A program made the position numbers and the translations under genes. The notes under the pieces were generated by a model that was given only the letters and a program-made list of their open reading frames with translations, was not told the DNA's origin and searched no databases. From the NCBI GenBank assembly GCA_023444705.1, contig JAEXMB010000049.1, forward strand, positions 1 through 41,833: a stretch of DNA of 41,833 bases. The letters are read 5' to 3'. The DNA comes from Pseudomonadota bacterium. Its GTDB lineage: Bacteria; Pseudomonadota; Alphaproteobacteria; Micavibrionales; UBA2020. Shown here in pieces: positions 1-8,734 of this stretch (position 1 is the first letter of the stretch; each line of letters opens with the position of its first letter).

Positions 1-1526
1 ACTTCCGTTTTGCCAACACCGGTCGGGCCGGAGAACAGGTAGCAACCGATGGGTTTTTCCGGCTCGCGCAGGCCTGCGCGCGCCAGCTTGATGGCTGAAC
101 TCAGCGCCATCACGGCCTGATCCTGCCCGAAGACCATCGTCTTGAGGTCGCGCTCGAGGTTGGACAGTGCGGTCTTGTCATCCTTGGTCAGCGATTTGGG
201 CGGAATGCGCGCGATCTTGGCCACCGTCGCCTCGATATCCTTCAGGCCGATGGTCTTCTTGCGCTTGTTTTCGGGCAACAGCATTTGCGCGGCACCGGCC
301 TCGTCGATCACATCGATCGCCTTGTCGGGCAGCTTGCGGTCACCGATATAGCGCGACGACAGCTCGACTGCGGCGCGGATGGCTTCCTCGCTGTATTGCA
401 CTTTGTGGTGGTCTTCGTAGTAAGGCTTGAGGCCCTTGAGGATCTTGATGCAATCCTCGATGCTGGGCTCATGCACGTCGATTTTTTGAAAACGGCGCAC
501 CAGCGCGCGGTCTTTCTCGAAATGGTTGCGGTATTCCTTGTAGGTGGTCGAACCGATGCACCGCAGCGAGCCGTTGCCAAGCGAGGGCTTGAGCAGGTTT
601 GACGCATCCATCGCGCCGCCCGAGGTCGCACCCGCGCCAATGACCGTATGTATTTCGTCGATGAACAAAATGGCATGGTCAAGCGCTTGCAATTCCGCCA
701 CCACGCTTTTCAGGCGTTCTTCAAAATCGCCGCGGTAGCGCGTGCCCGCAAGCAGGCTGCCCATGTCGAGCGCATAGATGGTTGCGTCTTTCAGCACATC
801 GGGCACATCACCTTCGGTGATGCGGCGCGCAAGGCCTTCGGCAATCGCGGTCTTGCCCACGCCGGGGTCGCCAACGTAGAGCGGGTTGTTCTTGCTGCGG
901 CGGCACAGCACTTGAATTGTGCGGTCGACCTCGGCAGCGCGGCCGATCAGCGGGTCAATCTTGCCCTTGGCGGCCTTGACGTTGAGGTTGACGCAATAGG
1001 CGTCAAGCGCCTCGCGCCCCTTCTTGACGACAGGTTCTTCAATACCGGCGTCTTCGTCGGCGCCATGCACGGGGCGCGGCTCGGCCGCACCCGCGACCTT
1101 GGCGATGCCGTGGGAGATATAATTGACCGCGTCAAAGCGCGTCATTTCCTGTTCCTGCAGGTAGTAGACGGCGTTGCTCTCGCGTTCGCTGAACAGCGCG
1201 ACCAGCACGTTGGCGCCGGTCACTTCCTCGCGGCCCGAGGATTGCACATGGATGGCGGCACGCTGCAAAACGCGCTGGAAGCTCGAGGTCGGCTTGGCGT
1301 CTTCGGCGGCGGGATGGACGAGGTTTTGCAGCTCGACGTCGATATAGCGCGTCAAATCATTGCGCAAGACCTCGACATCCACCCCGCAGGCGCGCATGAC
1401 GGCCAGCGCATCGGGATCGTCGATCAGCGCCAGCAGCAAATGTTCGAGCGTGGCGAATTCATGATGGCGCGCATTGGCGAATGCGAGCGCGCGGTGCAGT
1501 GTTTGTTCCAGATGGCGGGACAGCAT
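1..1526 (-). CDS. clpA: ATP-dependent Clp protease ATP-binding subunit ClpA (partial, 3' end outside window)
   Basis: AAA+ unfoldase that feeds substrates, including N-degron proteins handed over by ClpS, into ClpP in the cytoplasm. About 508 codons are visible. The N-terminal Clp repeat domain spans about residues 1-145. The first AAA module has Walker A GDPGVGKT at about 219-226 and Walker B LFIDEIHT. The window ends just after the second Walker A (GPTGVGKTE), so most of D2 and the C-terminus are missing. The ATG at 1524-1526 follows clpS by 20 bp, the standard clpS-clpA order and almost certainly one operon. A frame shift I first suspected came from my own miscounting; the frame is open throughout. 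Identification is very secure. Confidence 0.96.
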   Translation of the reverse strand, partial: MLSRHLEQTLHRALAFANARHHEFATLEHLLLALIDDPDALAVMRACGVDVEVLRNDLTRYIDVELQNLVHPAAEDAKPTSSFQRVLQRAAIHVQSSGREEVTGANVLVALFSERESNAVYYLQEQEMTRFDAVNYISHGIAKVAGAAEPRPVHGADEDAGIEEPVVKKGREALDAYCVNLNVKAAKGKIDPLIGRAAEVDRTIQVLCRRSKNNPLYVGDPGVGKTAIAEGLARRITEGDVPDVLKDATIYALDMGSLLAGTRYRGDFEERLKSVVAELQALDHAILFIDEIHTVIGAGATSGGAMDASNLLKPSLGNGSLRCIGSTTYKEYRNHFEKDRALVRRFQKIDVHEPSIEDCIKILKGLKPYYEDHHKVQYSEEAIRAAVELSSRYIGDRKLPDKAIDVIDEAGAAQMLLPENKRKKTIGLKDIEATVAKIARIPPKSLTKDDKTALSNLERDLKTMVFGQDQAVMALSSAIKLARAGLREPEKPIGCYLFSGPTGVGKTE

Positions 1527-1546
1527 GGGCTAGCCCTCTCCTCTCG

Positions 1547-1927
1547 TTATTCTTTTTCCAGCGTGCATTGCAGCGGATGTTCGTTCTTGCGGGCGAAATC
1601 CATGACCTGGTTCACCTTGGTTTCGGCCACTTCGTAGGTGTAGACGCCGCACGTCCCCACCCCCTTGCGGTGAACCTGCAACATGATGTCGTTCGCCTCT
1701 TCCCGAGTTTTGCTGAAAAACCTTTCCAAAACATGAACAACGAAGTCCATCGGCGTGAAGTCGTCGTTGAGCAGCAACACACGGTACATCGACGGTTTTT
1801 TGGTGCTGAGGCGTGTGCGGGTCAGCACGCCCACATCGCTGCGCCCGCCGCCGTCACGGCGGTGCGATCCGTCGTCCAGGCGCGGTGCCGTAATGGTGCG
1901 GCGGTGCGAAGGCAGGTAAATTGACAT
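1547..1927 (-). CDS. clpS: ATP-dependent Clp protease adaptor ClpS
   Basis: Adaptor that binds N-end-rule substrates and the ClpA N-domain. The 126-residue protein has a disordered N-terminal tail (1-45) followed by the conserved core: LLNDDFTPMDFVV, where the Asn-Asp and Met residues line the N-degron pocket, and then HRKGVGTCGVYTYEVAETK. Length and motifs fit the longer alphaproteobacterial ClpS form. The start ATG at 1925-1927 is preceded on the coding strand by AAAGGCTC. It lies directly upstream of clpA in the same direction, so ClpS and its partner would be co-expressed. Confidence 0.97.
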   Translation of the reverse strand: MSIYLPSHRRTITAPRLDDGSHRRDGGGRSDVGVLTRTRLSTKKPSMYRVLLLNDDFTPMDFVVHVLERFFSKTREEANDIMLQVHRKGVGTCGVYTYEVAETKVNQVMDFARKNEHPLQCTLEKE

Positions 1928-2103
1928 AAAAGAGCCTTTATTCCTTACAACTCAAATATAATGATACCATGCCACGGCCAGTGGCCCAGTGCCAGAGACA
2001 TCGCCAAAACAGCGGCGGCTGCGCAGATAAGCCCGGCTCATATTTCCGTAAATTTCTCTCGGGGCTGTTGCAAAGCAACATAAAGAAAAATCACCCCCTA
2101 ATC

Positions 2104-2131
2104 TTGACATAAAATTTCATCGCTTTAGTCT
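2104..2131 (+). promoter_or_regulatory. Sigma-70-type promoter upstream of the first carboxypeptidase
   Basis: TTGACA at 2104-2109 and TAGTCT at 2126-2131, separated by 16 bp, in an AT-rich stretch 77 bp before the start codon at 2208. The 280-bp gap between clpS and this gene (1928-2207) is a divergent promoter region; I see no other gene in it. Prediction by eye only. Confidence 0.5.
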
Positions 2132-2207
2132 GGTCCGCGATCTTGACGTGAATCACATGGACGCGCGCGGGTGCTGATTTTTCCGCACGCCGACCAGCAG
2201 AGCAAGG

Positions 2208-3524
2208 ATGCCAGCCGGGATGAGACCATCTGCACCAAAAAACGCCCCCGTTGAAACGCAACGCCGCGGCTTTCTGTCACGCATTTTCACACGTTCCGCC
2301 AGCGCAAAAAAATCATCCGCCTCGCGCAAGGCGATCATCGGCGCCGTCGCGCTGAGCCTTGCCGCGGGCAGTGTTGCCATGCCTGACGATGCCCATGCCG
2401 CCAAGCGCCGGAGCGCGCCCGCAGGCCCCACGCCCGCCAGCATCGTGCTGGATGTCGAAAACAACCGCGTGCTGAACGAGCTTAACGCCGATACGCGCAT
2501 CCACCCCGCCTCGACCACCAAGCTGATGACGATCTATCTGGTGTTTGACGCGCTTGAAAGCGGCCGCCTGCGCGCCGACCAGCGCCTGACCGTTTCCGCC
2601 CATGCCGCAGGCATGCCGCGCACCAACCTGGCCCTGCGTGCAGGTTCGACCATCACCGTTGATCAGGCCCTGCGCGGCCTGATGGTGCATTCCGCCAACG
2701 ACGCCGCCGTCGTGCTGGGCGAAGCCGTTGCCGGCAGCGAAAGCAATTTTGCCCGCCAGATGACCGCAAAAGCGCGCGCCCTTGGCATGAGCAACACCAC
2801 ATTCGCCAATGCCAACGGCCTTGGCGCGCCCAGCCAGCGCGTCACTGCGCGCGATATGTCGCGCCTGATGGTGGCGCTGTTTCGCGACCATCCCGAGCTG
2901 GCGCGCCGCTATCTGGCCATCCCGAGCTTTAGCTACAACGGCGGCAGCTGGACCAATACCAACCGCCTGCTGGGGTCAGATCAATGCCCGGGCATCATCG
3001 GCGGCAAGACCGGCTATATCCGCGCCGCCGGCACCAACATCGTCGTCATGGCCGAGCGCAACAACCGCCATGTCGTCGTCGGCGTCTTTGGCCGCTCGAC
3101 CGGTGCTGTACGCAACAACCTGACCTGCAACCTGATCAACTTCGCCTATTTCAAGATGGTGCGCGACCCCAACGCGACCTACGATTCAACGCGCACCTAC
3201 GAAGTCGTCATGCCGCCCGCACCGGCCGCACCCGCAACCCCCGTCACGGCACCTGCGGCTCCGGTTACGACCGGCGGCCCCGTCCCCTATACCGCGTTGC
3301 CGCCCGTAACGCCGCAAACCTCCCCGTTGGCGCCCTCAGGCGACATCACGGTTTCGCCATTCTCCCTCGACGCCGCGCGCCCGCAAGGCATGCCGTCGTT
3401 GCACCCGCTGTTCAACAGCAGCCAGTGGCAAAACCGCCAGCCCCAGCAGCCCGCCCCCGACGATCAGGCGCGCCTGTTTTTCGCGCCGGCCCAGACCCGC
3501 TACAGCCTGCGTTTTGGCGGATAA
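2208..3524 (+). CDS. D-alanyl-D-alanine carboxypeptidase, peptidase S11 family
   Basis: Penicillin-binding protein that trims the terminal D-Ala of peptidoglycan stem peptides in the periplasm. All three active-site motifs are present: SxxK (STTK, Ser102/Lys105), SxN (SAN, 162-164) and KTG (267-269). A hydrophobic segment at about 43-57 followed by DAHAA is the export signal, after an unusually long basic N-terminal stretch of about 40 residues. The last 110 residues are Pro/Ala-rich, replacing the usual C-terminal beta domain and amphipathic anchor. An in-frame ATG four codons in (2220) is an alternative start. A second S11 gene follows at 3624, so the two may be an old tandem duplication. 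Confidence 0.93.
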   Translation: MPAGMRPSAPKNAPVETQRRGFLSRIFTRSASAKKSSASRKAIIGAVALSLAAGSVAMPDDAHAAKRRSAPAGPTPASIVLDVENNRVLNELNADTRIHPASTTKLMTIYLVFDALESGRLRADQRLTVSAHAAGMPRTNLALRAGSTITVDQALRGLMVHSANDAAVVLGEAVAGSESNFARQMTAKARALGMSNTTFANANGLGAPSQRVTARDMSRLMVALFRDHPELARRYLAIPSFSYNGGSWTNTNRLLGSDQCPGIIGGKTGYIRAAGTNIVVMAERNNRHVVVGVFGRSTGAVRNNLTCNLINFAYFKMVRDPNATYDSTRTYEVVMPPAPAAPATPVTAPAAPVTTGGPVPYTALPPVTPQTSPLAPSGDITVSPFSLDAARPQGMPSLHPLFNSSQWQNRQPQQPAPDDQARLFFAPAQTRYSLRFGG

Positions 3525-3604
3525 TACGCTCGACAATTCAATGCCTTCGCCCTAGATTGGACTACGGGGGCTACGAAAGTGCGCTTGATAGGTGCGCTTT
3601 TTGA

Positions 3605-3610
3605 TATAAT
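3605..3610 (+). promoter_or_regulatory. -10-like TATAAT before the second carboxypeptidase
   Basis: A perfect TATAAT lies 13 nt before the ATG at 3624, with TTGATA at 3585-3590 as a poorly spaced (14 bp) -35 candidate. Transcription from here would give a leader of only about 7 nt. AGGGG at 3616-3620 is a possible but close ribosome site. Confidence 0.35.
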
Positions 3611-3623
3611 TGAACAGGGGCAC

Positions 3624-5120
3624 ATGACAGTACACACACCGCATATGACCATGCCGCAGCCAAGCCTGCGCGTTCTGCCAATCCTGCGCCGCATTGCCGC
3701 GATTGCGCTGACGGTCATGCTGATCCTTGTCATGACTGTCTCAGGGGCCGAGGCTGCCAAAAAGAAAAAGAAAGCCGCCGCCAAGCCCGTCGACCGCTAC
3801 GGCTCGATCGTGATCGAGGCCGAGACCGGCTATGTGCTGAGCGCCAAGAATGCAGACAAGCAACTGCACCCCGCCTCGCTGACCAAAATCATGACCCTCT
3901 ATCTGACGTTCGAGGCCATCCAGAACGGACGCCTGACCAAGAACACGCGCATTCCCGTCTCCAAGCACGCAGCATTTCAGGAACCGTCCGAACTTGGCCT
4001 TGCCGCAGGTTCCACCATCCGCGTTGAAGACGCGATCTACGGCCTTGTCACCAAATCTGCCAACGACGCCGCCGTCGTGCTGGCCGAAGCCATCGGCGGC
4101 AGCGAAAGCAACTTCGCCGAAATGATGACGCGCCGCGCACGCCAGCTTGGCATGAAGAACACCACGTACAAAAACGCCTCGGGCCTGCACGTCAAGGCAC
4201 AGGTATCAACCCCGCGCGACCAGGCTATTCTTGGCCAGGCGATGCTGCGCGACTTCCCGCGCGACTATAAATACTTCAGCACCAAGACCTTCACCTATGC
4301 GGGCCGCACTTACGCCAACCATAACAAGCTGATGAATACCTATGTCGGCATGGACGGCATCAAGACCGGCTTTGTCAACGCCTCGGGCTTTAACCTCGTC
4401 GCCTCGGCCAAGCGCAACGGTACGCGCCTGATCGGCGTGGTCTTTGGCGGCCAGACGACCAAAAGCCGCAACGACCATATGGCGCAGTTGCTTGACCTTG
4501 GTTTTGAGCGCATCAACGACGTGCGCGTCGCAAGCGCACTGGCGCAACAAGGCCGCAACGGCACCAGCACGGCGGCGCTGAGCGCAACGTCTTCGGCAGC
4601 GCTCAAGGCCGCGGGCAACCAGCAACCCGTCGTCACCGCGCAGAAAAACCGCAAAGACCTGCCGCATTTCGACGCGATGGGCCTTGTCACCGAACAAGGC
4701 GATCAGGACGAAGACGACAGCGCCCTGCCCGTGCAAAAACCCGCCAACATCATCCGCCCGCCCAGCGCCACCGCGAATACGCTGACCGTTGCCGAAATGC
4801 AGGCCCGTGCCGCCAATACCAACACCCCGCCCCAGCAACTGGCGCGCGCCAATGTGCCGGGCGCCAAAGCCAAGGGCACGGGTGAATGGGCCGTGCAGGT
4901 GGGCGCGTTTTCAAGCCATGCGGCGGGCATGACCGCGCTCAAGGCCGCGCACCAGCGCCTGCCAGCGGCCATCACCGACCGTGTTGAATACGTGATCGTG
5001 CCGCTGATGACCAACCGCGGCGTCATCTACCGCGCGCGCATGACCGGCCTTGAACATCCCGAAGCCACCGCAGCCTGCGCGCAGTTGCGCGACACCTGCC
5101 TTGTTTTGACAGCAAATTAA
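3624..5120 (+). CDS. D-alanyl-D-alanine carboxypeptidase, S11 family, with C-terminal SPOR domain
   Basis: Periplasmic peptidoglycan carboxypeptidase. Motifs are SLTK (Ser85/Lys88), SAN (145-147) and KTG (247-249). A signal or anchor segment lies at about 25-45, followed by a Lys-rich stretch. The final 75 residues, from about 422, form a SPOR domain (GEWAVQVGAFSS start), which in other proteins binds denuded septal glycan, so this enzyme probably acts at the division site. I chose the ATG at 3624: the reading frame also has a GTG at 3579, but only 3624 has an AGGGG upstream and leaves a normal signal peptide. acyP begins 4 bp after the stop, suggesting co-transcription. Confidence 0.93.
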   Translation: MTVHTPHMTMPQPSLRVLPILRRIAAIALTVMLILVMTVSGAEAAKKKKKAAAKPVDRYGSIVIEAETGYVLSAKNADKQLHPASLTKIMTLYLTFEAIQNGRLTKNTRIPVSKHAAFQEPSELGLAAGSTIRVEDAIYGLVTKSANDAAVVLAEAIGGSESNFAEMMTRRARQLGMKNTTYKNASGLHVKAQVSTPRDQAILGQAMLRDFPRDYKYFSTKTFTYAGRTYANHNKLMNTYVGMDGIKTGFVNASGFNLVASAKRNGTRLIGVVFGGQTTKSRNDHMAQLLDLGFERINDVRVASALAQQGRNGTSTAALSATSSAALKAAGNQQPVVTAQKNRKDLPHFDAMGLVTEQGDQDEDDSALPVQKPANIIRPPSATANTLTVAEMQARAANTNTPPQQLARANVPGAKAKGTGEWAVQVGAFSSHAAGMTALKAAHQRLPAAITDRVEYVIVPLMTNRGVIYRARMTGLEHPEATAACAQLRDTCLVLTAN

Positions 5121-5124
5121 ACGC

Positions 5125-5460
5125 ATGACCAGCGCACCCGACACACCCGATACGCCCGAAAACCCCCAAGCCCCCACGGTGCCGACCGATACCGTGCGCG
5201 TGTTCATCAGCGGTTTTGTGCAAGGTGTCAGCTTTCGCCGCTGGGTTGAAGGCGAAGCACTGAGCCGCGACATCAGCGGCTGGGTGCGCAACCTGCGCGA
5301 CGGCAGGGTAGAGGCGATTTTTCACGGCGATGCGCGTCAGGTCAGCGACCTTGTGCGCGCCTGCCGCCACGGCCCCGCCCTTGCGCGCGTGGATGGCGTA
5401 CACAGCGAACCTGCGGTCTACGACGGCCTGCCCGGCTTTCGCATTGCCGAAAGCGAATAA
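5125..5460 (+). CDS. acyP: Acylphosphatase
   Basis: Small cytoplasmic enzyme that hydrolyses carboxyl-phosphate bonds. It has the signature GFVQGVSFR, in which Arg38 would hold the phosphate, and GWVRNLRDG, with Asn56 as the catalytic Asn. The usual second residue of the signature (Arg in GRVQGV) is Phe here. The 111-residue length includes a Thr/Pro-rich extension of about 22 residues before the core. It starts 4 bp after the SPOR carboxypeptidase and ends 6 bp before the TPR gene, so the three genes look like one transcript. Confidence 0.93.
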   Translation: MTSAPDTPDTPENPQAPTVPTDTVRVFISGFVQGVSFRRWVEGEALSRDISGWVRNLRDGRVEAIFHGDARQVSDLVRACRHGPALARVDGVHSEPAVYDGLPGFRIAESE

Positions 5461-5466
5461 CGCCGC

Positions 5467-5991
5467 ATGCGCAGTCTTGCCGCCCTTGCCCTGAGCATGT
5501 TGATTTTCGCCGCCGCACCTGCCGCCGCCGAAGTCACCGTGCGCGACAACGTACCCTTCCGTCAGGACAGCGGCCTGACCAAGGCTGAATATTTCATCGC
5601 CACGCAGAAATACGCCCAGGCCATCAACGAGGCCGAAGGCGTCGTCAAGCGCCAGGGCCCCAACGCCGATGCCTACGCTTATGCGGGGCTTGCCTATGAA
5701 CGCCTTGGCGACGATAAAAAAGCGCTCGACAACTTCCGCCGCGCGCTGATGGTCAGCCCCACGCATCTGGGCGCCAATACTTATCTGATGCAGCACTACA
5801 TCGACAGCGGCAACATGGCCAAGGCGATCGAGCAGCTGCAAGTCATCCGCGCCGTCTGCGGTGCAGCGGGATGTGAGGAACTCTACGAAGCTGAAAGCGC
5901 CATCAACGCCGCCAAGCGCGGCGATGCACCCGCCACCAAGGAAAAGACGGCACCGCCCGTGCGCGGCGAAACCCCGCGCGACGTCGAATAG
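5467..5991 (+). CDS. Exported TPR-repeat protein
   Basis: 174-residue protein with a clear N-terminal signal peptide (MRSLAALALSML then an Ala-rich cleavage region near residue 22). It carries about two tetratricopeptide repeats: one around residues 50-85 (AYAYAGLAYERLGDDKKALDNFRRAL) shown here only in part by its AYAGLAYERLG core, and a second one following. The C-terminal part has two Cys (CGAAGC) that could form a disulfide, then a charged tail. It is the last gene of the carboxypeptidase/acylphosphatase run and convergent with the NADAR gene. Its role is unknown; a scaffolding function in the envelope is only inferred from the fold. Confidence 0.8.
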   Translation: MRSLAALALSMLIFAAAPAAAEVTVRDNVPFRQDSGLTKAEYFIATQKYAQAINEAEGVVKRQGPNADAYAYAGLAYERLGDDKKALDNFRRALMVSPTHLGANTYLMQHYIDSGNMAKAIEQLQVIRAVCGAAGCEELYEAESAINAAKRGDAPATKEKTAPPVRGETPRDVE

Positions 5992-6014
5992 CCATCCGTT
6001 TATTCAGGAGAAAT

Positions 6015-6473
6015 TCAGCCGCGCGCGGGCGGCTTGCGCACGGGTGCCGCTTGCTGCGCGGCAAGGTGCGCGCGCAACTGCATGAGCAATTTGCCGAGGT
6101 TGTTTTCCCCCTGCCCGCCGCAGACGCCCCAGAAGCGGTCGTCCCACGTGTTGTCCTCGACCAGCTGCGCCGTGCCGGTTTGCAGCAATCCGGCGCACAG
6201 CGCGGGATCGGAAAACTTTTGCGCCAGCAAATCGGCCATGACGACGACGCGCACTTCGTTCCAGTCGGCGCGCAAGGCGATCTCGCCGCCGCGCTTCTTG
6301 GCCTCAGCCGGCGTCAGCGCGGCGAATTGCGCGATGTCATGGGGATTGGCGCATTTGGCGGCCTGATAGGCGTTTTCCACCGTTGGAAAAACCACGCCGC
6401 CATAACTGACCGTACAGGGCCAGAAATTGGAGAGAAACCTGTATTCCTCGAAAAATCCGCGCACGTCGTCCAT
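6015..6473 (-). CDS. NADAR family protein (YbiA-like N-glycosidase)
   Basis: NADAR domains cleave N-glycosidic bonds in riboflavin-pathway intermediates or in ADP-ribosylated guanine. The 152-residue protein has the family hallmarks: FLSNFWPC near the start, PTVENAYQAAK, and near the end DDRFWGVCGGQGENNLGKLLM. I start it at the ATG at 6471-6473: the frame stays open further upstream, but that part overlaps the neighbouring gene, and 6473 is 1 bp after that gene's stop. A Pro/Ala/Arg-rich tail follows the domain. No toxin-like DarT partner is seen next to it, so a housekeeping role is as likely as antitoxin activity. Confidence 0.9.
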   Translation of the reverse strand: MDDVRGFFEEYRFLSNFWPCTVSYGGVVFPTVENAYQAAKCANPHDIAQFAALTPAEAKKRGGEIALRADWNEVRVVVMADLLAQKFSDPALCAGLLQTGTAQLVEDNTWDDRFWGVCGGQGENNLGKLLMQLRAHLAAQQAAPVRKPPARG

Positions 6474-6474
6474 G

Positions 6475-6906
6475 TCACGCCACCTTGCGGCAGGATGCGG
6501 GGACGCGCACCGTATAGACATCGCCGTTTTTCTCGACGTCCGGCGCTTGTCCGGCTGCGCAATGCAGATTGAAATCATGCGCAACGCCTTCACGCTGCGG
6601 CGTCACCGCAGAGGTCAGCGCGCTACCGACAGGCGTTGCCGCCATCAGGGCCGATGCCGCAACAGTGGTCGCAAGACCCGCACGCAAGGCGGCACCCGCA
6701 TGATGGCCTTTTTCATTGGTTTCGGCATTGAGCAGCGCCATGATCGAGCCAAACACACCGCCCACTGCCGCGCCGCAGGTCGCAAGCCACAGCACCGGCC
6801 CGCCGAAAAACGCCGTGGCAGCACCCAGCGCAACCGCACCGCCGGCGCTGAACAAACCCGATGTCACGATGCCCGATACAATGCCTTTGAAAACGTTTTT
6901 GCGCAT
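6475..6906 (-). CDS. Glycine-rich membrane protein, unknown function
   Basis: 143 residues. I do not recognise a family. The first 55 residues are almost entirely Gly/Ala/hydrophobic with GxxxG spacings, enough for two membrane helices. A further Ala-rich hydrophobic segment lies around 75-100. The last 35 residues are polar with two Cys (HCAAG and SCRKVA). The gene sits base to base between hldE (whose stop codon touches its start) and the NADAR gene (1 bp away), so it is translated as part of an hldE operon. Glycine-zipper membrane proteins occur in both envelope stability and toxin contexts; nothing here decides between them. Confidence 0.72.
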   Translation of the reverse strand: MRKNVFKGIVSGIVTSGLFSAGGAVALGAATAFFGGPVLWLATCGAAVGGVFGSIMALLNAETNEKGHHAGAALRAGLATTVAASALMAATPVGSALTSAVTPQREGVAHDFNLHCAAGQAPDVEKNGDVYTVRVPASCRKVA

Positions 6907-8481
6907 CTAGCTGGCCATGCGGGCGATGGTATTGGTGGTGGAAAAGCCGTCTTCCATCTCCGCGCGCACGATCTTGCCGCCATAACTTTGCAGCAATTCA
7001 TAGCCTACGACTTCTTCAAGCTTGTATTGCCCGCCCTTGACCAGCACGTCAGGGCGCAGCGCCTGCAGCAACGGCATAGGCGTGTCGGTGTCAAACACTA
7101 GCACGCAGTCGACCATCTCAAGGCTGGCGAGGATGTCAGCGCGCGTGGCTTCGTCCTGCACGGGGCGCGTCGGGCCCTTGATCTTGCGCACCGATGCGTC
7201 GGCATTGATGGCAACGATCAGGTAATCACACGCCGCGCGCGCCTGGCGCAGCGACGACAGATGGCCCGGATGCAGCAGGTCAAAACAGCCGTTGGTGAAA
7301 CCGATGATCTGGCCTTTCACGCGGCGGCGGCTGACCTCGTCAACAGCGGCGGCCAGCGTCATCTGCTTGCGTGCTGCCGCACCGCGCCACAGGCTGCCGC
7401 GCGCGCCGTCCCCGCCGGTTGCGACGGCGGCGGTGGTTTCGGCAATAGCGCCAAGCAACTCGTCACTGCGCACGGTGGCCGTGCCCGGCTTGCCCACCAC
7501 GATGCCGGCAGCAAGGTTTGACAGCATAACGGCCGTGGGGCGCGCCAGCCCCGCAGCACAGCCAAGCGCCAGCGTGGCGATGACGGTATCGCCCGCACCC
7601 GACACGTCAAAGATCTCGCGCACCTGTGCGGGAATATGCAGCGCCACGGGCGCATCGTTGGTCAGTTGCAGGTACGACATGCCCTGCTGGCTGCGCGTGG
7701 CCAGCACGGCGCCAAAGCCATGTTGCTGTTGCAGGGCGCGCACGGCGTTTTCAACCGCGCTGTCATCGGCGCAGGCGGTGGCGCTTGCGGCCTCAAGCTC
7801 CTTGCGGTTGGGGGTGATGATGTCAGCCCCTGCATAGCGCGCGAAATTTTTATCCTTGGGATCGACGATGACGGTAACGCCCGCGGCCTTGGCACGCGAC
7901 ATCACGCCGGAAATCACGGCATCGGTCAGCACGCCTTTTTTATAGTCCGACAAAATCACCGCACCGACGTCGCCGATGTATTTATCGACCCATTGCAGGA
8001 TGGCGTCTTCGGCAACTTGGGGGATGGCGCTTGATTTTTCCTCGTCCACGCGCAGGACCTGCTGCGTGCCGCTGACGAAGCGGGTCTTGACAGTGGTCTG
8101 GCGGTCGGATGCAGGCACCATTGCGGCCGTGATGCCCTGCGCCTGCAACACAGCGCGCACTTCGCGGTCGGCATCGTCGGTGCCAGTGACGGCGATCACC
8201 ACGGCCTGCCCGCCAAGGCTTGCGATATTGGCAGCGACGTTGCCTACCCCGCCGAGCATTTTTTTCTCGCGCTGCACATGCAGGACGGGAATGGGGGCTT
8301 CGGGGGAAATGCGCTCGACGTTACCGTAGACGAACTTGTCGAGCATGATGTCGCCGACGCACAGCACGCGGCCCTGCGGCAGGCGGCCAACACCGTCTTG
8401 CAGTGCAGAGGTTGAAAGATCGTTGAGGCTTTCGTTCGGTGCGGTCATGCGCGGCGCGGCTCCATGAATAAAAACGGACAC
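6907..8481 (-). CDS. hldE: Bifunctional heptose 7-phosphate kinase / heptose 1-phosphate adenylyltransferase
   Basis: Makes ADP-heptose for the lipopolysaccharide inner core. An N-terminal ribokinase-type domain (about 35-345) shows LGGVGNVAANIASLG and the catalytic SGAGDT. A C-terminal cytidylyltransferase-like domain (about 385-524) shows GCFDLLHPGHL. The 524-residue length fits the bifunctional form (about 480) plus an N-terminal extension. An in-frame ATG at 8448 (MTAPNE) is a plausible shorter start. It heads a three-gene minus-strand run with the Gly-rich protein and the NADAR gene. Confidence 0.96.
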   Translation of the reverse strand: MSVFIHGAAPRMTAPNESLNDLSTSALQDGVGRLPQGRVLCVGDIMLDKFVYGNVERISPEAPIPVLHVQREKKMLGGVGNVAANIASLGGQAVVIAVTGTDDADREVRAVLQAQGITAAMVPASDRQTTVKTRFVSGTQQVLRVDEEKSSAIPQVAEDAILQWVDKYIGDVGAVILSDYKKGVLTDAVISGVMSRAKAAGVTVIVDPKDKNFARYAGADIITPNRKELEAASATACADDSAVENAVRALQQQHGFGAVLATRSQQGMSYLQLTNDAPVALHIPAQVREIFDVSGAGDTVIATLALGCAAGLARPTAVMLSNLAAGIVVGKPGTATVRSDELLGAIAETTAAVATGGDGARGSLWRGAAARKQMTLAAAVDEVSRRRVKGQIIGFTNGCFDLLHPGHLSSLRQARAACDYLIVAINADASVRKIKGPTRPVQDEATRADILASLEMVDCVLVFDTDTPMPLLQALRPDVLVKGGQYKLEEVVGYELLQSYGGKIVRAEMEDGFSTTNTIARMAS

Positions 8482-8734
8482 GGGGTCTCTTATATAGCAG
8501 GTACGCGCGCGAAATCAGCGGCAAACGCCAGAGACTCAGGTGGAGGGATATTACGGCAAATACAGCCACTTGGCAAGTTTATTAGCATCACTGGCACTAC
8601 AAATAAATCATTTAAAAACAATATCTTAAAAAGAAAATAGCGGTCTTTGCGGCTTTTATGCGCCGCCTTCACCTGTTGTTAACCGTTATGAATAATAATA
8701 GGGGTGACCAAAGACACGCATAACTGAGGGGTTC

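Noticed and set aside
648..1637. Long plus-strand open frame (329 codons) opposite clpA
   Set aside because: It is the antisense of clpA in GC-rich DNA; the minus strand encodes unmistakable ClpA motifs.
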